A DNA stretch of 6,067 nt from Deltaproteobacteria bacterium (GCA_030654645.1 JAURXC010000245.1:1-6067); one strand, 5' to 3'. Counted from the stretch's first letter, positions 1 to 5,778 are shown. Notes: generated from the sequence alone by a model not told the origin. Numbers and translations: made by a program.

Positions 1-1026
1 ATGGAGTGCTCGATCGAGAACGCCATGATCCTGATCCACGACAAGAAAATCTCCAACATGAAGGACCTGCTCCCGGTTCTGGAGATGAGCGCAAAATCAG
101 GCCGTCCGCTGTTGATCATCGCCGAGGACATCGAAGGCGAAGCGCTGGCAACCCTGGTTGTCAACAAACTGCGCGGCGTGCTGAATGTTTGCGCCGTCAA
201 GGCTCCCGGCTTCGGCGACCGTCGCAAGGCAATGCTGGAAGACATCGCGATCCTGACCGGCGGCCAGGTTATCTCGGAAGAGGTCGGCTTCAAACTGGAG
301 CAGACCACCATCGACATGCTGGGCCAGGCCAAACGCATCACCATCGACAAGGACAACACCACCATCATCGACGGAAACGGCGTTGAGGAAGCTATCCAGG
401 GCCGCGTCAAGATGATCCGTGCCCAGGCTGAAGAAACCAGCAGCGATTACGACAAGGAAAAACTCCAGGAGCGTCTGGCCAAACTGGTTGGCGGCGTAGC
501 CGTAATCAAAGTCGGCGCTGCTACAGAAGTTGAAATGAAAGAGAAAAAAGCCCGCGTTGAAGACGCACTGCACGCAACCCGCGCAGCTGTTGACGAGGGC
601 ATCGTCCCCGGCGGCGGCGTGGCTTACATCCGCGCCTTGTCTGCTCTGGACGCACTTGACCTGGTAAGCGAGCAGCAGTTCGGCGTCAAGGTCATCAAGA
701 CTTCACTTGAGGCACCGATCCGCCAGATCGCAGAAAACGCCGGCATCGATGCTTCGATAGTTGTCGACAAGGTCAGAAACGGCAAGGATGCATTCGGCTA
801 TGACGCAGCTGCCGATGAGTATGTCGATATGATCGAGGCCGGCATCATCGATCCGACCAAGGTTTCCCGCAGCGCGCTGCAGAACGCAGCCTCCATCGCC
901 GGTCTGATGCTGACCACCGAGGCGCTGATCGCCGAAAAGCCGAAGGATGACGGCGGCATGGGCGGCGGTATGCCTGGCGGCATGGGCGGCATGGGCGGAA
1001 TGGGTGGCATGGGCGGAATGATGTAA
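1..1026 (+). CDS. groEL: Chaperonin GroEL (Hsp60), C-terminal part; 5' end outside window
   Basis: This is the ATP-dependent cytosolic chaperonin that, with GroES, encloses and folds non-native proteins. Only 341 residues are present. Aligned by eye with E. coli GroEL they begin near residue 211, so the ATG at position 1 is an internal Met, not the start. Residues 1-166 are the rest of the apical substrate/GroES-binding domain (KAPGFGDRRKAML at 67-79). Residues ~167-198 are the second intermediate segment and ~199-313 the second equatorial segment. Key residues are kept: Asp188 (E. coli Asp398, ATP hydrolysis), Glu176 (Glu386), the GGG at 204-206 in the nucleotide site, and IDPTKV at 283-288 (Asp495 equivalent). 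The protein ends in the flexible GGM-rich tail. It has Cys64 in NVCAVKAPG, where E. coli has Ala; this is probably harmless. groES and the first ~210 codons should lie upstream. The sequence resembles Geobacter GroEL. Confidence 0.97.
   Translation: MECSIENAMILIHDKKISNMKDLLPVLEMSAKSGRPLLIIAEDIEGEALATLVVNKLRGVLNVCAVKAPGFGDRRKAMLEDIAILTGGQVISEEVGFKLEQTTIDMLGQAKRITIDKDNTTIIDGNGVEEAIQGRVKMIRAQAEETSSDYDKEKLQERLAKLVGGVAVIKVGAATEVEMKEKKARVEDALHATRAAVDEGIVPGGGVAYIRALSALDALDLVSEQQFGVKVIKTSLEAPIRQIAENAGIDASIVVDKVRNGKDAFGYDAAADEYVDMIEAGIIDPTKVSRSALQNAASIAGLMLTTEALIAEKPKDDGGMGGGMPGGMGGMGGMGGMGGMM
976..1020 (+). repeat. Tandem GGM codon repeats of the GroEL tail
   Basis: Five consecutive Gly-Gly-Met units (residues 326-340) are encoded by near-identical 9-nt repeats, preceded by a looser Gly/Met-rich stretch from residue 318. 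This is the usual disordered C-terminal tail of GroEL, which projects into the folding cavity. The DNA repeats can vary in copy number by slippage. Confidence 0.9.
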
Positions 1027-1075
1027 GAAGATAACGCCGCTTTTGTGACGTTATCAGCATCAACGCTGAAATAAG

Positions 1076-1113
1076 AAAGGCCGGGAGCGAAAGCTTCCGG
1101 CCTTTTGTTTTTT
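1076..1113 (+). terminator. Rho-independent terminator of groEL, probably bidirectional
   Basis: A 13-bp stem pairs 1076-1088 with 1093-1105 (AAAGGCCGGGAGC against GCTTCCGGCCTTT, one G-T wobble) around a GAAA tetraloop. On the + strand it is followed by a T-rich run to 1113, 50 nt after the groEL stop. Read on the - strand, the same hairpin ends in TTTCTTATTT, so it can also end the convergent tRNA-Lys transcript, whose mature 3' end is only 14 nt before the stem. Confidence 0.93.
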
Positions 1114-1118
1114 GTTAT

Positions 1119-1194
1119 TGGTGGGCATGGTTGGGATCGAACCAACGACCTGCCGATTAAGAGTCGGCTGCTCTACCATCTAAGCTACATGCCC
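1119..1194 (-). tRNA. tRNA-Lys (anticodon CTT), CCA encoded
   Basis: The reverse complement folds as a complete 76-nt cloverleaf. The acceptor stem is GGGCATG/CATGCCC, followed by discriminator A and a genomically encoded CCA. The D arm is GCTT...GAGC with GATGGTA in the loop. The anticodon stem is GCCGA/TCGGC with loop CTCTTAA. The T arm is GTTGG-TTCGATC-CCAAC. The anticodon CTT, at complement 1159-1161, reads the lysine codon AAG. It is transcribed convergently towards groEL and appears to be monocistronic, with its own promoter just upstream and a shared hairpin terminator downstream. No mismatches are seen in the stems apart from one wobble in the D stem. Confidence 0.97.
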
Positions 1195-1208
1195 TGCTGC
1201 ACTCGAAC

Positions 1209-1237
1209 AATATGAGAGTTATTTAAGCATAAGTCAA
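1209..1237 (-). promoter_or_regulatory. Probable sigma70 promoter of tRNA-Lys
   Basis: On the - strand a -35 box TTGACT (1232-1237) is separated by exactly 17 bp from a -10 box CATATT (1209-1214). The -10 is 14 nt before the mature tRNA 5' end, leaving a short leader of about 7-8 nt to be removed by RNase P. The -35 matches consensus at 5 of 6 positions and the -10 at 4 of 6. Confidence 0.65.
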
Positions 1238-1385
1238 ATTAGTATATTGAATCATTACTGTTCATTCCATCGTTATTATGTATAGCACTCAGATTCGACC
1301 GGTCTGTTATCAAATTCCCTGATCGGGCTGTCGTGATTCTTTCTGTTGCCAGTGATGGTGGCAGGAGCTATTATCAGGCTAAACA

Positions 1386-1391
1386 GGGAGG
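1386..1391 (+). promoter_or_regulatory. Ribosome binding site that fixes the cupin start
   Basis: GGGAGG lies 8 nt before the ATG at 1400. The alternative in-frame ATG at 1346 lacks a comparable site and would add 18 residues that precede the conserved cupin fold, so 1400 is chosen. Confidence 0.85.
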
Positions 1392-1399
1392 ATACTAAT

Positions 1400-1717
1400 A
1401 TGGAACTGATCGGCAACGCTCTGACAATGAGTGATCTGGTGGCTTATAATGAAGGTTCGGTGGTCAGCAAAACGCTGATCGACAAGAAGATCGGAACAGT
1501 TACGTTATTTTCATTCGGCGCCGGACAGGGATTGAGCGAACACACCGTGCCCTATGACGCCTTTGTGCAAATTGTGGACGGCGAGGCGGAAGTGACGATC
1601 AATGGCGAGCCGCATACCGTTGCCGCCGGGCAGATGATCATCATGCCGGCCAACATCCCCCACGAATTGAAAGCGGTCAAGCAGTTCAAGATGCTGCTGG
1701 TCATGATAAGGGCCTGA
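1400..1717 (+). CDS. Small single-domain cupin protein
   Basis: A 105-residue protein with one conserved beta-barrel cupin domain (Cupin_2 type) and no signal peptide, so it is probably cytosolic. The two cupin motifs are recognisable. Motif 1 spans 42-61, with G42-x5-His48 and ending IVDGEAEV. Motif 2 spans 77-92, with G77...P83...PHEL including His88. Of the usual metal ligands only His48 and His88 are kept: the second motif-1 His is Val50 and the Glu position is Ala54. Metal binding is therefore uncertain, and the protein may act as a small-ligand binder rather than a classic dioxygenase. The stop codon lies 3 nt before hemH, so the two genes are almost certainly co-transcribed. No specific substrate can be assigned. 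A heme- or iron-related role is suggested only by the neighbour. Confidence 0.88.
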   Translation: MELIGNALTMSDLVAYNEGSVVSKTLIDKKIGTVTLFSFGAGQGLSEHTVPYDAFVQIVDGEAEVTINGEPHTVAAGQMIIMPANIPHELKAVKQFKMLLVMIRA

Positions 1718-1720
1718 GAC

Positions 1721-2671
1721 ATGTCCGATAAGACCGCGGTGCTGCTGCTCCAGATGGGGGGGCCTGATTCGCTGGACGCCATCCAGCCCTTTCTCTATAA
1801 CCTCTTCTCAGATCGCGATATTATCCGCATCGGGCCGGCTTTTCTGCAGCCAGCGATTGCTCGATTCATTTCGCGCCGCCGCTCGAAGAAAGTAGCGGAA
1901 TATTACAAGAAGATCGGCGGAAAATCGCCGATCCGGGAACTGACCCAACAACAGGCCACCGAACTGCAAAAGGTACTGGGAGACAACTATCGCTGTTTTG
2001 TGGCGATGCGTTACTGGAAACCGTTTACCGCCGAGGCATTGGCAGCGATCAGCCGGGAGGGTATCACCAGGGTCATCGCGCTGTCGCTCTATCCGCACTA
2101 CTCCCGCGCCACGGTCGGCTCCAGCATCAACGAACTGGAGCGGGCGCTGGTTCAGACTGGCACTAAACTCGATCTGAGATACATTCGAAATTTCTACGAC
2201 CATCCGCTCTATATATCGGCCCTGTCCGAAAAAATCGAACAGGGCTTGGCAGGTTTCGGCGACCGTGGCAAGGTGCAGCTGGTGTTCTCGGCCCACGGCC
2301 TGCCGCAGTCGTTCATAGACTCCGGCGACCCCTACCTCGACCATATCCGGACCACTGTCAGGCTGACCATGGAGCGCTTCGGCGGCATCTCGCACCACCT
2401 GGCATTCCAGTCCCGCGCCGGCCCGGTCAAGTGGCTGGAACCATCAACTGAACATAAAATCTCTGAACTGGCCTCCGCCGGCTGCAAACAGCTGCTGATG
2501 GTGCCGCTCTCCTTTGTGTCAGACCATATCGAAACCCTCTACGAAATTGACATCCAGTACCGGGAAGAAGCGACTGCTCTGGGCATCGTTGATTTCCGGC
2601 GCACGGAAGCGCTCAACAGCTCTCCGGCCTTCATCTCCTGCCTGGCGGAACTGGTACGAACGGTGAAGTAA
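1721..2671 (+). CDS. hemH: Ferrochelatase
   Basis: Ferrochelatase inserts Fe2+ into the porphyrin macrocycle at the end of heme synthesis, usually at the inner face of the membrane. The 316-residue length is typical of bacterial HemH. The N-terminus has LLLQMGGPDS and PFLYNLFSD (residues 8-31). The family signature VFSAHGLP (188-195) holds the catalytic His192. FQSRAGPVKWLEP (229-241) and FVSDHIETLYEID (265-277, with Glu271) are the other conserved active-site blocks. No C-terminal 2Fe-2S cysteine cluster and no membrane anchor are seen. The start ATG lies 3 nt after the cupin stop, with TAAGGG about 8 nt upstream as the ribosome site. The sequence cannot decide by eye between protoporphyrin and coproporphyrin as substrate; a deltaproteobacterial setting favours protoporphyrin. 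No clear terminator follows. A Geobacter-type host rich in c-type cytochromes would need high heme output. Confidence 0.96.
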   Translation: MSDKTAVLLLQMGGPDSLDAIQPFLYNLFSDRDIIRIGPAFLQPAIARFISRRRSKKVAEYYKKIGGKSPIRELTQQQATELQKVLGDNYRCFVAMRYWKPFTAEALAAISREGITRVIALSLYPHYSRATVGSSINELERALVQTGTKLDLRYIRNFYDHPLYISALSEKIEQGLAGFGDRGKVQLVFSAHGLPQSFIDSGDPYLDHIRTTVRLTMERFGGISHHLAFQSRAGPVKWLEPSTEHKISELASAGCKQLLMVPLSFVSDHIETLYEIDIQYREEATALGIVDFRRTEALNSSPAFISCLAELVRTVK

Positions 2672-2680
2672 ACAAGTTTC

Positions 2681-2718
2681 TTCACATTTGTTCACAATTC
2701 CATCACAACTGCTTCTCA
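2681..2718 (+). promoter_or_regulatory. Four tandem TTCACA-like hexamers, candidate response-regulator sites
   Basis: Hexamers TTCACA (2681), TTCACA (2691), ATCACA (2702) and TTCTCA (2713) start 10, 11 and 11 bp apart, so they lie on one face of the helix. They end 50 nt before the start of the downstream exported-protein gene. Tandem half-sites at ~11 bp are typical of OmpR/PhoB-family regulators, and such a regulator is encoded 1 kb downstream. A possible -10 (TATGCT, 2728-2733) follows at a distance compatible with activation from these sites, but no good -35 is paired with it. That this is the binding site of the local regulator is inference. Confidence 0.5.
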
Positions 2719-2753
2719 ATTATTCGATATGCTGCAATCATTCAAAAATTACA

Positions 2754-2760
2754 GGGGAGG
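2754..2760 (+). promoter_or_regulatory. Ribosome binding site fixing the start of the exported Cys protein
   Basis: GGGGAGG sits 8 nt before the ATG at 2769. That ATG opens a textbook signal peptide. The upstream in-frame ATG at 2688 lies inside the hexamer repeat array and would place 27 residues before the signal sequence, so it is rejected. Confidence 0.88.
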
Positions 2761-2768
2761 AAGTATCC

Positions 2769-3191
2769 ATGAAAAAGATCACGGCAACACTGACGGCAAT
2801 AGCGCTGGCACTGGTCATCGCAGGCACGGCCCAGGCCGGCAGACACAGGGGCGGCATGAACAGCGGCTGCGGCGACTGTGCCCAATCCGGAGCGCAGACC
2901 GAACAGCAGCGGACCTTTCACCAGAACACGATCGACCTGCGTCAGGATATGATGCTGAAACGCTTTGAAGTCCAGCGAGAGAACCTCAAGGCAACACCTG
3001 ACAACGCCAAGATCACGACGCTGAAAGCGGAAATCAAGGGCATCCAGGCCAAAATCAACGAAATCAGAATCCAGAGCGGGATGCCTGACAGGGGCTTACG
3101 CGACGGAGAATGCCTGCAAAAGGACGGCAAGGGGCGCAACTGCGGCAACGGCCAGCCCGGAGACTGTTTCGGCCCCTGTAACAACAGGTGA
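2769..3191 (+). CDS. Exported Cys-containing protein, CpxP/Spy/ZraP-like (periplasmic heavy-metal/stress type)
   Basis: A 140-residue protein with a clear Sec signal peptide (KK at 2-3, hydrophobic core 6-19, cleavage expected after AQA at 21-23). The mature form starts GRHRGG, followed by a CGDC motif (Cys34, Cys37). A charged helical region at ~45-103 (IDLRQDMMLKRFE, then LKAEIKGIQAKINEIR) resembles the long helical hairpin of the CpxP/Spy/ZraP (Metal_resist) group, but I see no LTxxQ motif, so family membership is probable rather than certain. The tail holds four more cysteines (115, 125, 133, 137) within Gly/Asn-rich sequence. Six cysteines in a mature periplasmic protein point to disulfides or metal binding. 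It is first in a same-strand run with a second exported protein and a two-component system, the place where stress-sensing accessory proteins are commonly encoded. Likely roles are chaperone, metal buffer or modulator of the kinase; none is shown. Confidence 0.8.
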   Translation: MKKITATLTAIALALVIAGTAQAGRHRGGMNSGCGDCAQSGAQTEQQRTFHQNTIDLRQDMMLKRFEVQRENLKATPDNAKITTLKAEIKGIQAKINEIRIQSGMPDRGLRDGECLQKDGKGRNCGNGQPGDCFGPCNNR

Positions 3192-3210
3192 TCTATTGAT
3201 GTTCCACCCA

Positions 3211-3246
3211 GGCGGCCTGCGAGGACCTTAAATCCCGCAAGCCGCC
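3211..3246 (+). other. Intercistronic RNA hairpin
   Basis: GGCGGC (3211-3216) pairs with GCCGCC (3241-3246). After one mismatch TGCG (3218-3221) pairs with CGCA (3236-3239), and GGA/TCC can extend it inward around an A/T-rich loop. No T-run follows directly, so it is not a standard terminator. It lies 20 nt after the stop of the exported Cys protein gene and 19 nt before the next start. It could stabilise the upstream message, cause partial attenuation, or limit translation of the next gene. Confidence 0.5.
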
Positions 3247-3265
3247 GGCATTCCGCGAGAGTTTT

Positions 3266-3643
3266 ATGATCCGTTTTTTTTTCATAATATCGGCATTGTT
3301 GGTCAGCTTCGCCTGCGTCAACGGCAGCCATGCCGCTGACGCCGAGAACAACTGCGCCAAGGATCGTGAATGGTGCCGCAACAGGGGCGGTGAATGCCGG
3401 CCGGACCATCAGAGACGCTGCGGCAAGCGCAAGGGGGACTGGTATGGCGCCCGCCGCGAAGTTCGCTCCGCCGAGGACGCCATCAGGCTGTTCAGCGCTT
3501 ATTTTTCCGGCCAGGAAGTGACAATCTCGGACATCATTGAAAGACCGTGGCGCTTTGAAGCCGACGTGAAAAACAATTCCGGAGCGATCATTGATCGTGT
3601 TATCATCGACAAACGTTCCGGACGTATCCGTTCCATATACTGA
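3266..3643 (+). CDS. Small exported protein with four evenly spaced Cys and a PepSY-like C-terminal half
   Basis: A 125-residue protein with a signal peptide (hydrophobic 4-18; cleavage likely after SHA at 21-23). Cys17 in the hydrophobic core is not in a good lipobox, so a lipoprotein is less likely. The mature N-terminal part has Cys30-x6-Cys37-x6-Cys44-x7-Cys52 in a basic, hydrophilic setting. From residue ~68 comes a region with the PepSY pattern: SAEDAIRLFSAYF (helix), a strand with RFEADVKN, then VIIDKRSGRIRSIY at the end. PepSY domains are often periplasmic and frequently encoded beside two-component systems. The start has only a weak ribosome site (GAGAG, 3257-3261, 4 nt before ATG), suggesting lower expression than the gene before it or translational coupling. 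A run of nine T (3274-3282) encodes part of the signal peptide. The gene lies 36 nt before the response regulator. Exact function is unknown. Confidence 0.78.
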   Translation: MIRFFFIISALLVSFACVNGSHAADAENNCAKDREWCRNRGGECRPDHQRRCGKRKGDWYGARREVRSAEDAIRLFSAYFSGQEVTISDIIERPWRFEADVKNNSGAIIDRVIIDKRSGRIRSIY

Positions 3644-3666
3644 CAACCGGCCTGACCGATCCTCCC

Positions 3667-3671
3667 GAGGG
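3667..3671 (+). promoter_or_regulatory. Ribosome binding site supporting a GTG start for the response regulator
   Basis: GAGGG lies 8 nt before the GTG at 3680. Starting there gives the normal receiver-domain N-terminus, with the first beta strand PVLIVEDD at residues 4-11, and no earlier start is needed. Confidence 0.8.
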
Positions 3672-3679
3672 CTTTACAA

Positions 3680-4381
3680 GTGCTGCCACCAGTCCTGATT
3701 GTTGAAGATGACCAGAAACTCGCCAGAATTGTCCGGGCCTACCTGGAAGGGGCCGACTTCCGGGTTACACACGCATCGTCGGTGGCCGAAACGCTCTGCA
3801 AGCTGGATGAGGAAGCGCCGCTGGCGGTGATCCTGGACCTGGGACTCCCGGATGGCGCTGGTGAGGAGCTCTGCCAGGACATCAAGGCGCTGGGGGACAT
3901 ACCGGTGATCATGCTGACGGCAAAGTCGGCCGAAGAAGAACGCATCGCCGGATTTGCGCTGGGGGCCGATGATTATGTGGTCAAACCGGCCAGTCCGCGC
4001 GAGCTGGTATATCGCCTGAAAGCGGTCCTAAAACGCTATGACGGCACGGCAACTTCATCGCAGCCGCTCTCTTTCAACAACGGCGCGCTGATCCTGGACA
4101 GCAGGCGGCACGAAATCAGTAAATCCGGCCAGGCGCTGACCATCACTCCCACCGAGTTCAAACTGCTCTTCACCCTGGCATCCGCTCCCCATCGCACATT
4201 TACCCGCGACGAACTGGTTTCCAAAGCGCTCGGCTATCACTTTGAAGGATACGAGCGGAGCATCGACGCCCACATCAAGAACCTGCGCCAGAAGATCGAA
4301 GATGAGCCCCGCCGCCCGGAGTACCTGAAAACAGTTTACGGGGTCGGCTACCTTTTCTGCGGGGAGCGTGATGCGCTGTAA
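3680..4381 (+). CDS. OmpR/PhoB-family DNA-binding response regulator
   Basis: A cytosolic transcription factor switched by phosphorylation, 233 residues long as usual for the family. The receiver domain (4-118) has the acidic pocket Glu9-Asp10-Asp11, phospho-acceptor Asp53 in ILDLGLPDG, Thr80 in MLTAKS and Lys102 in VVKPASP. A linker (~120-130) leads to the winged-helix DNA-binding domain (~131-227), with TPTEFKLLFTLA, the recognition-helix segment RSIDAHIKNLRQKIE (193-207) and the wing hairpin YLKTVYGVGYLF (215-226). The start is GTG. Its 3' end overlaps the kinase gene by 11 nt, showing translational coupling, so the two form a cognate pair. CpxR and BaeR belong to the same broad class, but assigning either name by eye would be overreach. 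Likely targets include the repeat-bearing promoter at 2681-2718 (inference). Confidence 0.96.
   Translation: MLPPVLIVEDDQKLARIVRAYLEGADFRVTHASSVAETLCKLDEEAPLAVILDLGLPDGAGEELCQDIKALGDIPVIMLTAKSAEEERIAGFALGADDYVVKPASPRELVYRLKAVLKRYDGTATSSQPLSFNNGALILDSRRHEISKSGQALTITPTEFKLLFTLASAPHRTFTRDELVSKALGYHFEGYERSIDAHIKNLRQKIEDEPRRPEYLKTVYGVGYLFCGERDAL
4361..4366 (+). promoter_or_regulatory. Ribosome binding site for the histidine kinase start
   Basis: GGGGAG lies inside the end of the response-regulator gene, 4 nt before ATG 4371 and only 1 nt before the alternative GTG 4368. Spacing favours the ATG; the two choices differ by one residue. Confidence 0.6.
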
Positions 4382-5714
4382 TCTGCGCTGCAAGTTCCTG
4401 ATCCTGTTCCTGGCGGTGGTGGCGGTTGCGCTGTCGGCCGCGGTACTTTTGCGCGGCTTCATCATCAGCGATTTCAAACGCTATATGGACGGCGAATCCC
4501 AGGACCGGATCCAACGGGTAATTGCCCAGTTGGAAGGGAGCTATGACGCCAACGGCTCCTGGAAAAAGGACGCAATGGTAATCGATCTGGCCTGGGGGCT
4601 GCAGATGGGAGTCGAGGCCCGCATTTTCAACAACAGCGGAACCATGTTGCTTGACACCAGCCATGCGATTGACCTGCTTACTCCGCTGATGCGCAAACGG
4701 GTTCTGGAAGTAAGCGATTATTATCCTGATTCGGTGAGCGGAGAATATGTCCCCTACCCGCTGTTTCTGAAAGGGGGCGAAATCGGGCGACTGGATGTAC
4801 GCTTGCTGAATCCCTTGAAGGAAGATTATTTCATCAGGTCATCCAACCGCTTTCTGGCAGCATCCCTGGCACTGCTGGGACTGGCTGCCATAGCCATCAG
4901 CCTGATGGCCTCCCAGAGGCTGGCAAAACCGGTACTCGAACTGGCGGACGCCGCCGGCGACATCGCCGATGGCAATCTTGGCCGGCGTGTTGCCGTTCCG
5001 GGGAGTGACGAAATCGGGAGACTGGCCGAGAGTTTCAATCGCATGGCCGAGTCCCTGGAAGCACAGGAGAAGCTGCGGAGGCGGTTGATCTCCGGGGCGG
5101 CGCATGAACTGCGCACGCCGCTGGCAATCATCTCCGGTGAGCTGGAAGGTATGATCGACGGCGTGTTACCAACAAGTCGCGAAGAGCTGCAGTCGATGCA
5201 CGACGAAGCGGCACGCCTGACGGCGATCCTGAACGGCCTTGACGAATTGACCAGGGCCGAATCAAGCGCATTGAACCTGCGCTACGAACAAATCGGTCTC
5301 AAGGCTTTCCTGGCGGCGATTACCGGTCGGTTTGAACGGATGTTTTCAGACAAAAAAGCCGAAATCCTGCTGGACTGCCCCGACAATCTGCTACTGAAAG
5401 CCGATCCGGACCGGCTGAGCCAGATCGTAATCAACTTGGTCACCAATGCACTCAAGGCGATTGATATCGGCGGACGGGTTTCGATCAACGCCTTTACGCG
5501 GGAACGCGGCGTCTGCCTGGAAGTTGCGGATAACGGCTGCGGCATTGATCCGCAGGAGATACCATACATCTTCGAGCGTTTTCACAAGGGGCGCGGAGAC
5601 GGCCTCGGACTGGGACTGGCCATCGTCAAGGAACTGGTGGCAGCCCATAATGCTACAATTGCCGTGCGCAGCAGCGCCGAAGGCGGCACAACCTTTTCTA
5701 TGGATTTCCCCTGA
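4371..5714 (+). CDS. Membrane sensor histidine kinase with HAMP domain
   Basis: A 447-residue inner-membrane kinase that pairs with the regulator encoded just before it. Order: TM1 (~9-31); a periplasmic sensor domain (~32-159) whose middle, ARIFNNSGTMLLDTS (83-97), looks like a PAS/Cache-type strand-turn-strand; TM2 (~161-181); HAMP (~182-232, with DEIGRLAESFNRMA); a DHp domain with phospho-acceptor His245 in GAAHELRTPL; and an HATPase_c domain. The latter has the N box QIVINLVTNALKA (Asn355, Asn359), the G1 box ADNGCGI (Asp387), the F box FERF (401-404) and the G2 box GDGLGLGLAIVK. All catalytic boxes are intact. The sensor domain has no cysteine and no obvious metal-binding His cluster, so direct metal sensing is not evident and input through a periplasmic partner is plausible. 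An alternative GTG start at 4368 adds one Met. The general form is BaeS/CpxA-like; the signal is unknown. Confidence 0.96.
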   Translation: MRCNLRCKFLILFLAVVAVALSAAVLLRGFIISDFKRYMDGESQDRIQRVIAQLEGSYDANGSWKKDAMVIDLAWGLQMGVEARIFNNSGTMLLDTSHAIDLLTPLMRKRVLEVSDYYPDSVSGEYVPYPLFLKGGEIGRLDVRLLNPLKEDYFIRSSNRFLAASLALLGLAAIAISLMASQRLAKPVLELADAAGDIADGNLGRRVAVPGSDEIGRLAESFNRMAESLEAQEKLRRRLISGAAHELRTPLAIISGELEGMIDGVLPTSREELQSMHDEAARLTAILNGLDELTRAESSALNLRYEQIGLKAFLAAITGRFERMFSDKKAEILLDCPDNLLLKADPDRLSQIVINLVTNALKAIDIGGRVSINAFTRERGVCLEVADNGCGIDPQEIPYIFERFHKGRGDGLGLGLAIVKELVAAHNATIAVRSSAEGGTTFSMDFP

Positions 5715-5749
5715 TAAGCCTTGTTGAGAGCATGAGCGGGCTCACGGTA

Positions 5750-5778
5750 TTGATTTCAGGGGCATCTTCCCGTATAGT
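5750..5778 (+). promoter_or_regulatory. Probable sigma70 promoter of the cyclophilin gene
   Basis: TTGATT (5750-5755) and TATAGT (5773-5778) are separated by exactly 17 bp. The -10 matches consensus at 5 of 6 positions. Transcription would begin near 5785, giving a short leader of about 25 nt before the ATG. It separates this gene from the two-component operon, although no clear terminator is seen after the kinase. Confidence 0.7.

Noticed and set aside
1..3. ATG at position 1 as the start of a shortened GroEL
   Set aside because: The sequence continues the apical domain without a break at E. coli residue ~211, so this is an internal Met at the window edge.
1119..1194. tRNA gene as an integration site for a mobile element
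   Set aside because: No integrase gene and no repeat of the tRNA 3' end was seen, and groEL with its terminator directly adjoins the tRNA 3' end.
1346..1399. Longer N-terminus for the cupin protein from ATG 1346
   Set aside because: There is no ribosome site before 1346, while GGGAGG sits 8 nt before ATG 1400.
1238..1399. Promoter or operator for the cupin-hemH unit, including the palindrome GACCGGTC at 1297-1304
   Set aside because: A/T-rich -10-like sequences near 1274-1286 have no -35 at acceptable spacing, and an 8-bp palindrome alone is weak evidence. A promoter must exist here, but I cannot place it.
2663..2685. Inverted repeat GTGAAG...CTTCAC as a hemH terminator
   Set aside because: The stem is only 6 bp, starts before the hemH stop codon and is not followed by a T-run. 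Its right arm is better explained as the first TTCACA repeat.
2942..3646. Long - strand open frame (234 codons) opposite both exported-protein genes
   Set aside because: It runs antisense across two + strand genes that have signal peptides, ribosome sites and family-like motifs. Its translation shows no recognisable domain and I see no ribosome site, so it is most likely a shadow in GC-rich sequence.
5733..5744. TGAG-CGGG-CTCA hairpin as the terminator of the kinase operon
   Set aside because: Only four base pairs and no T-run follow it; too weak to call.
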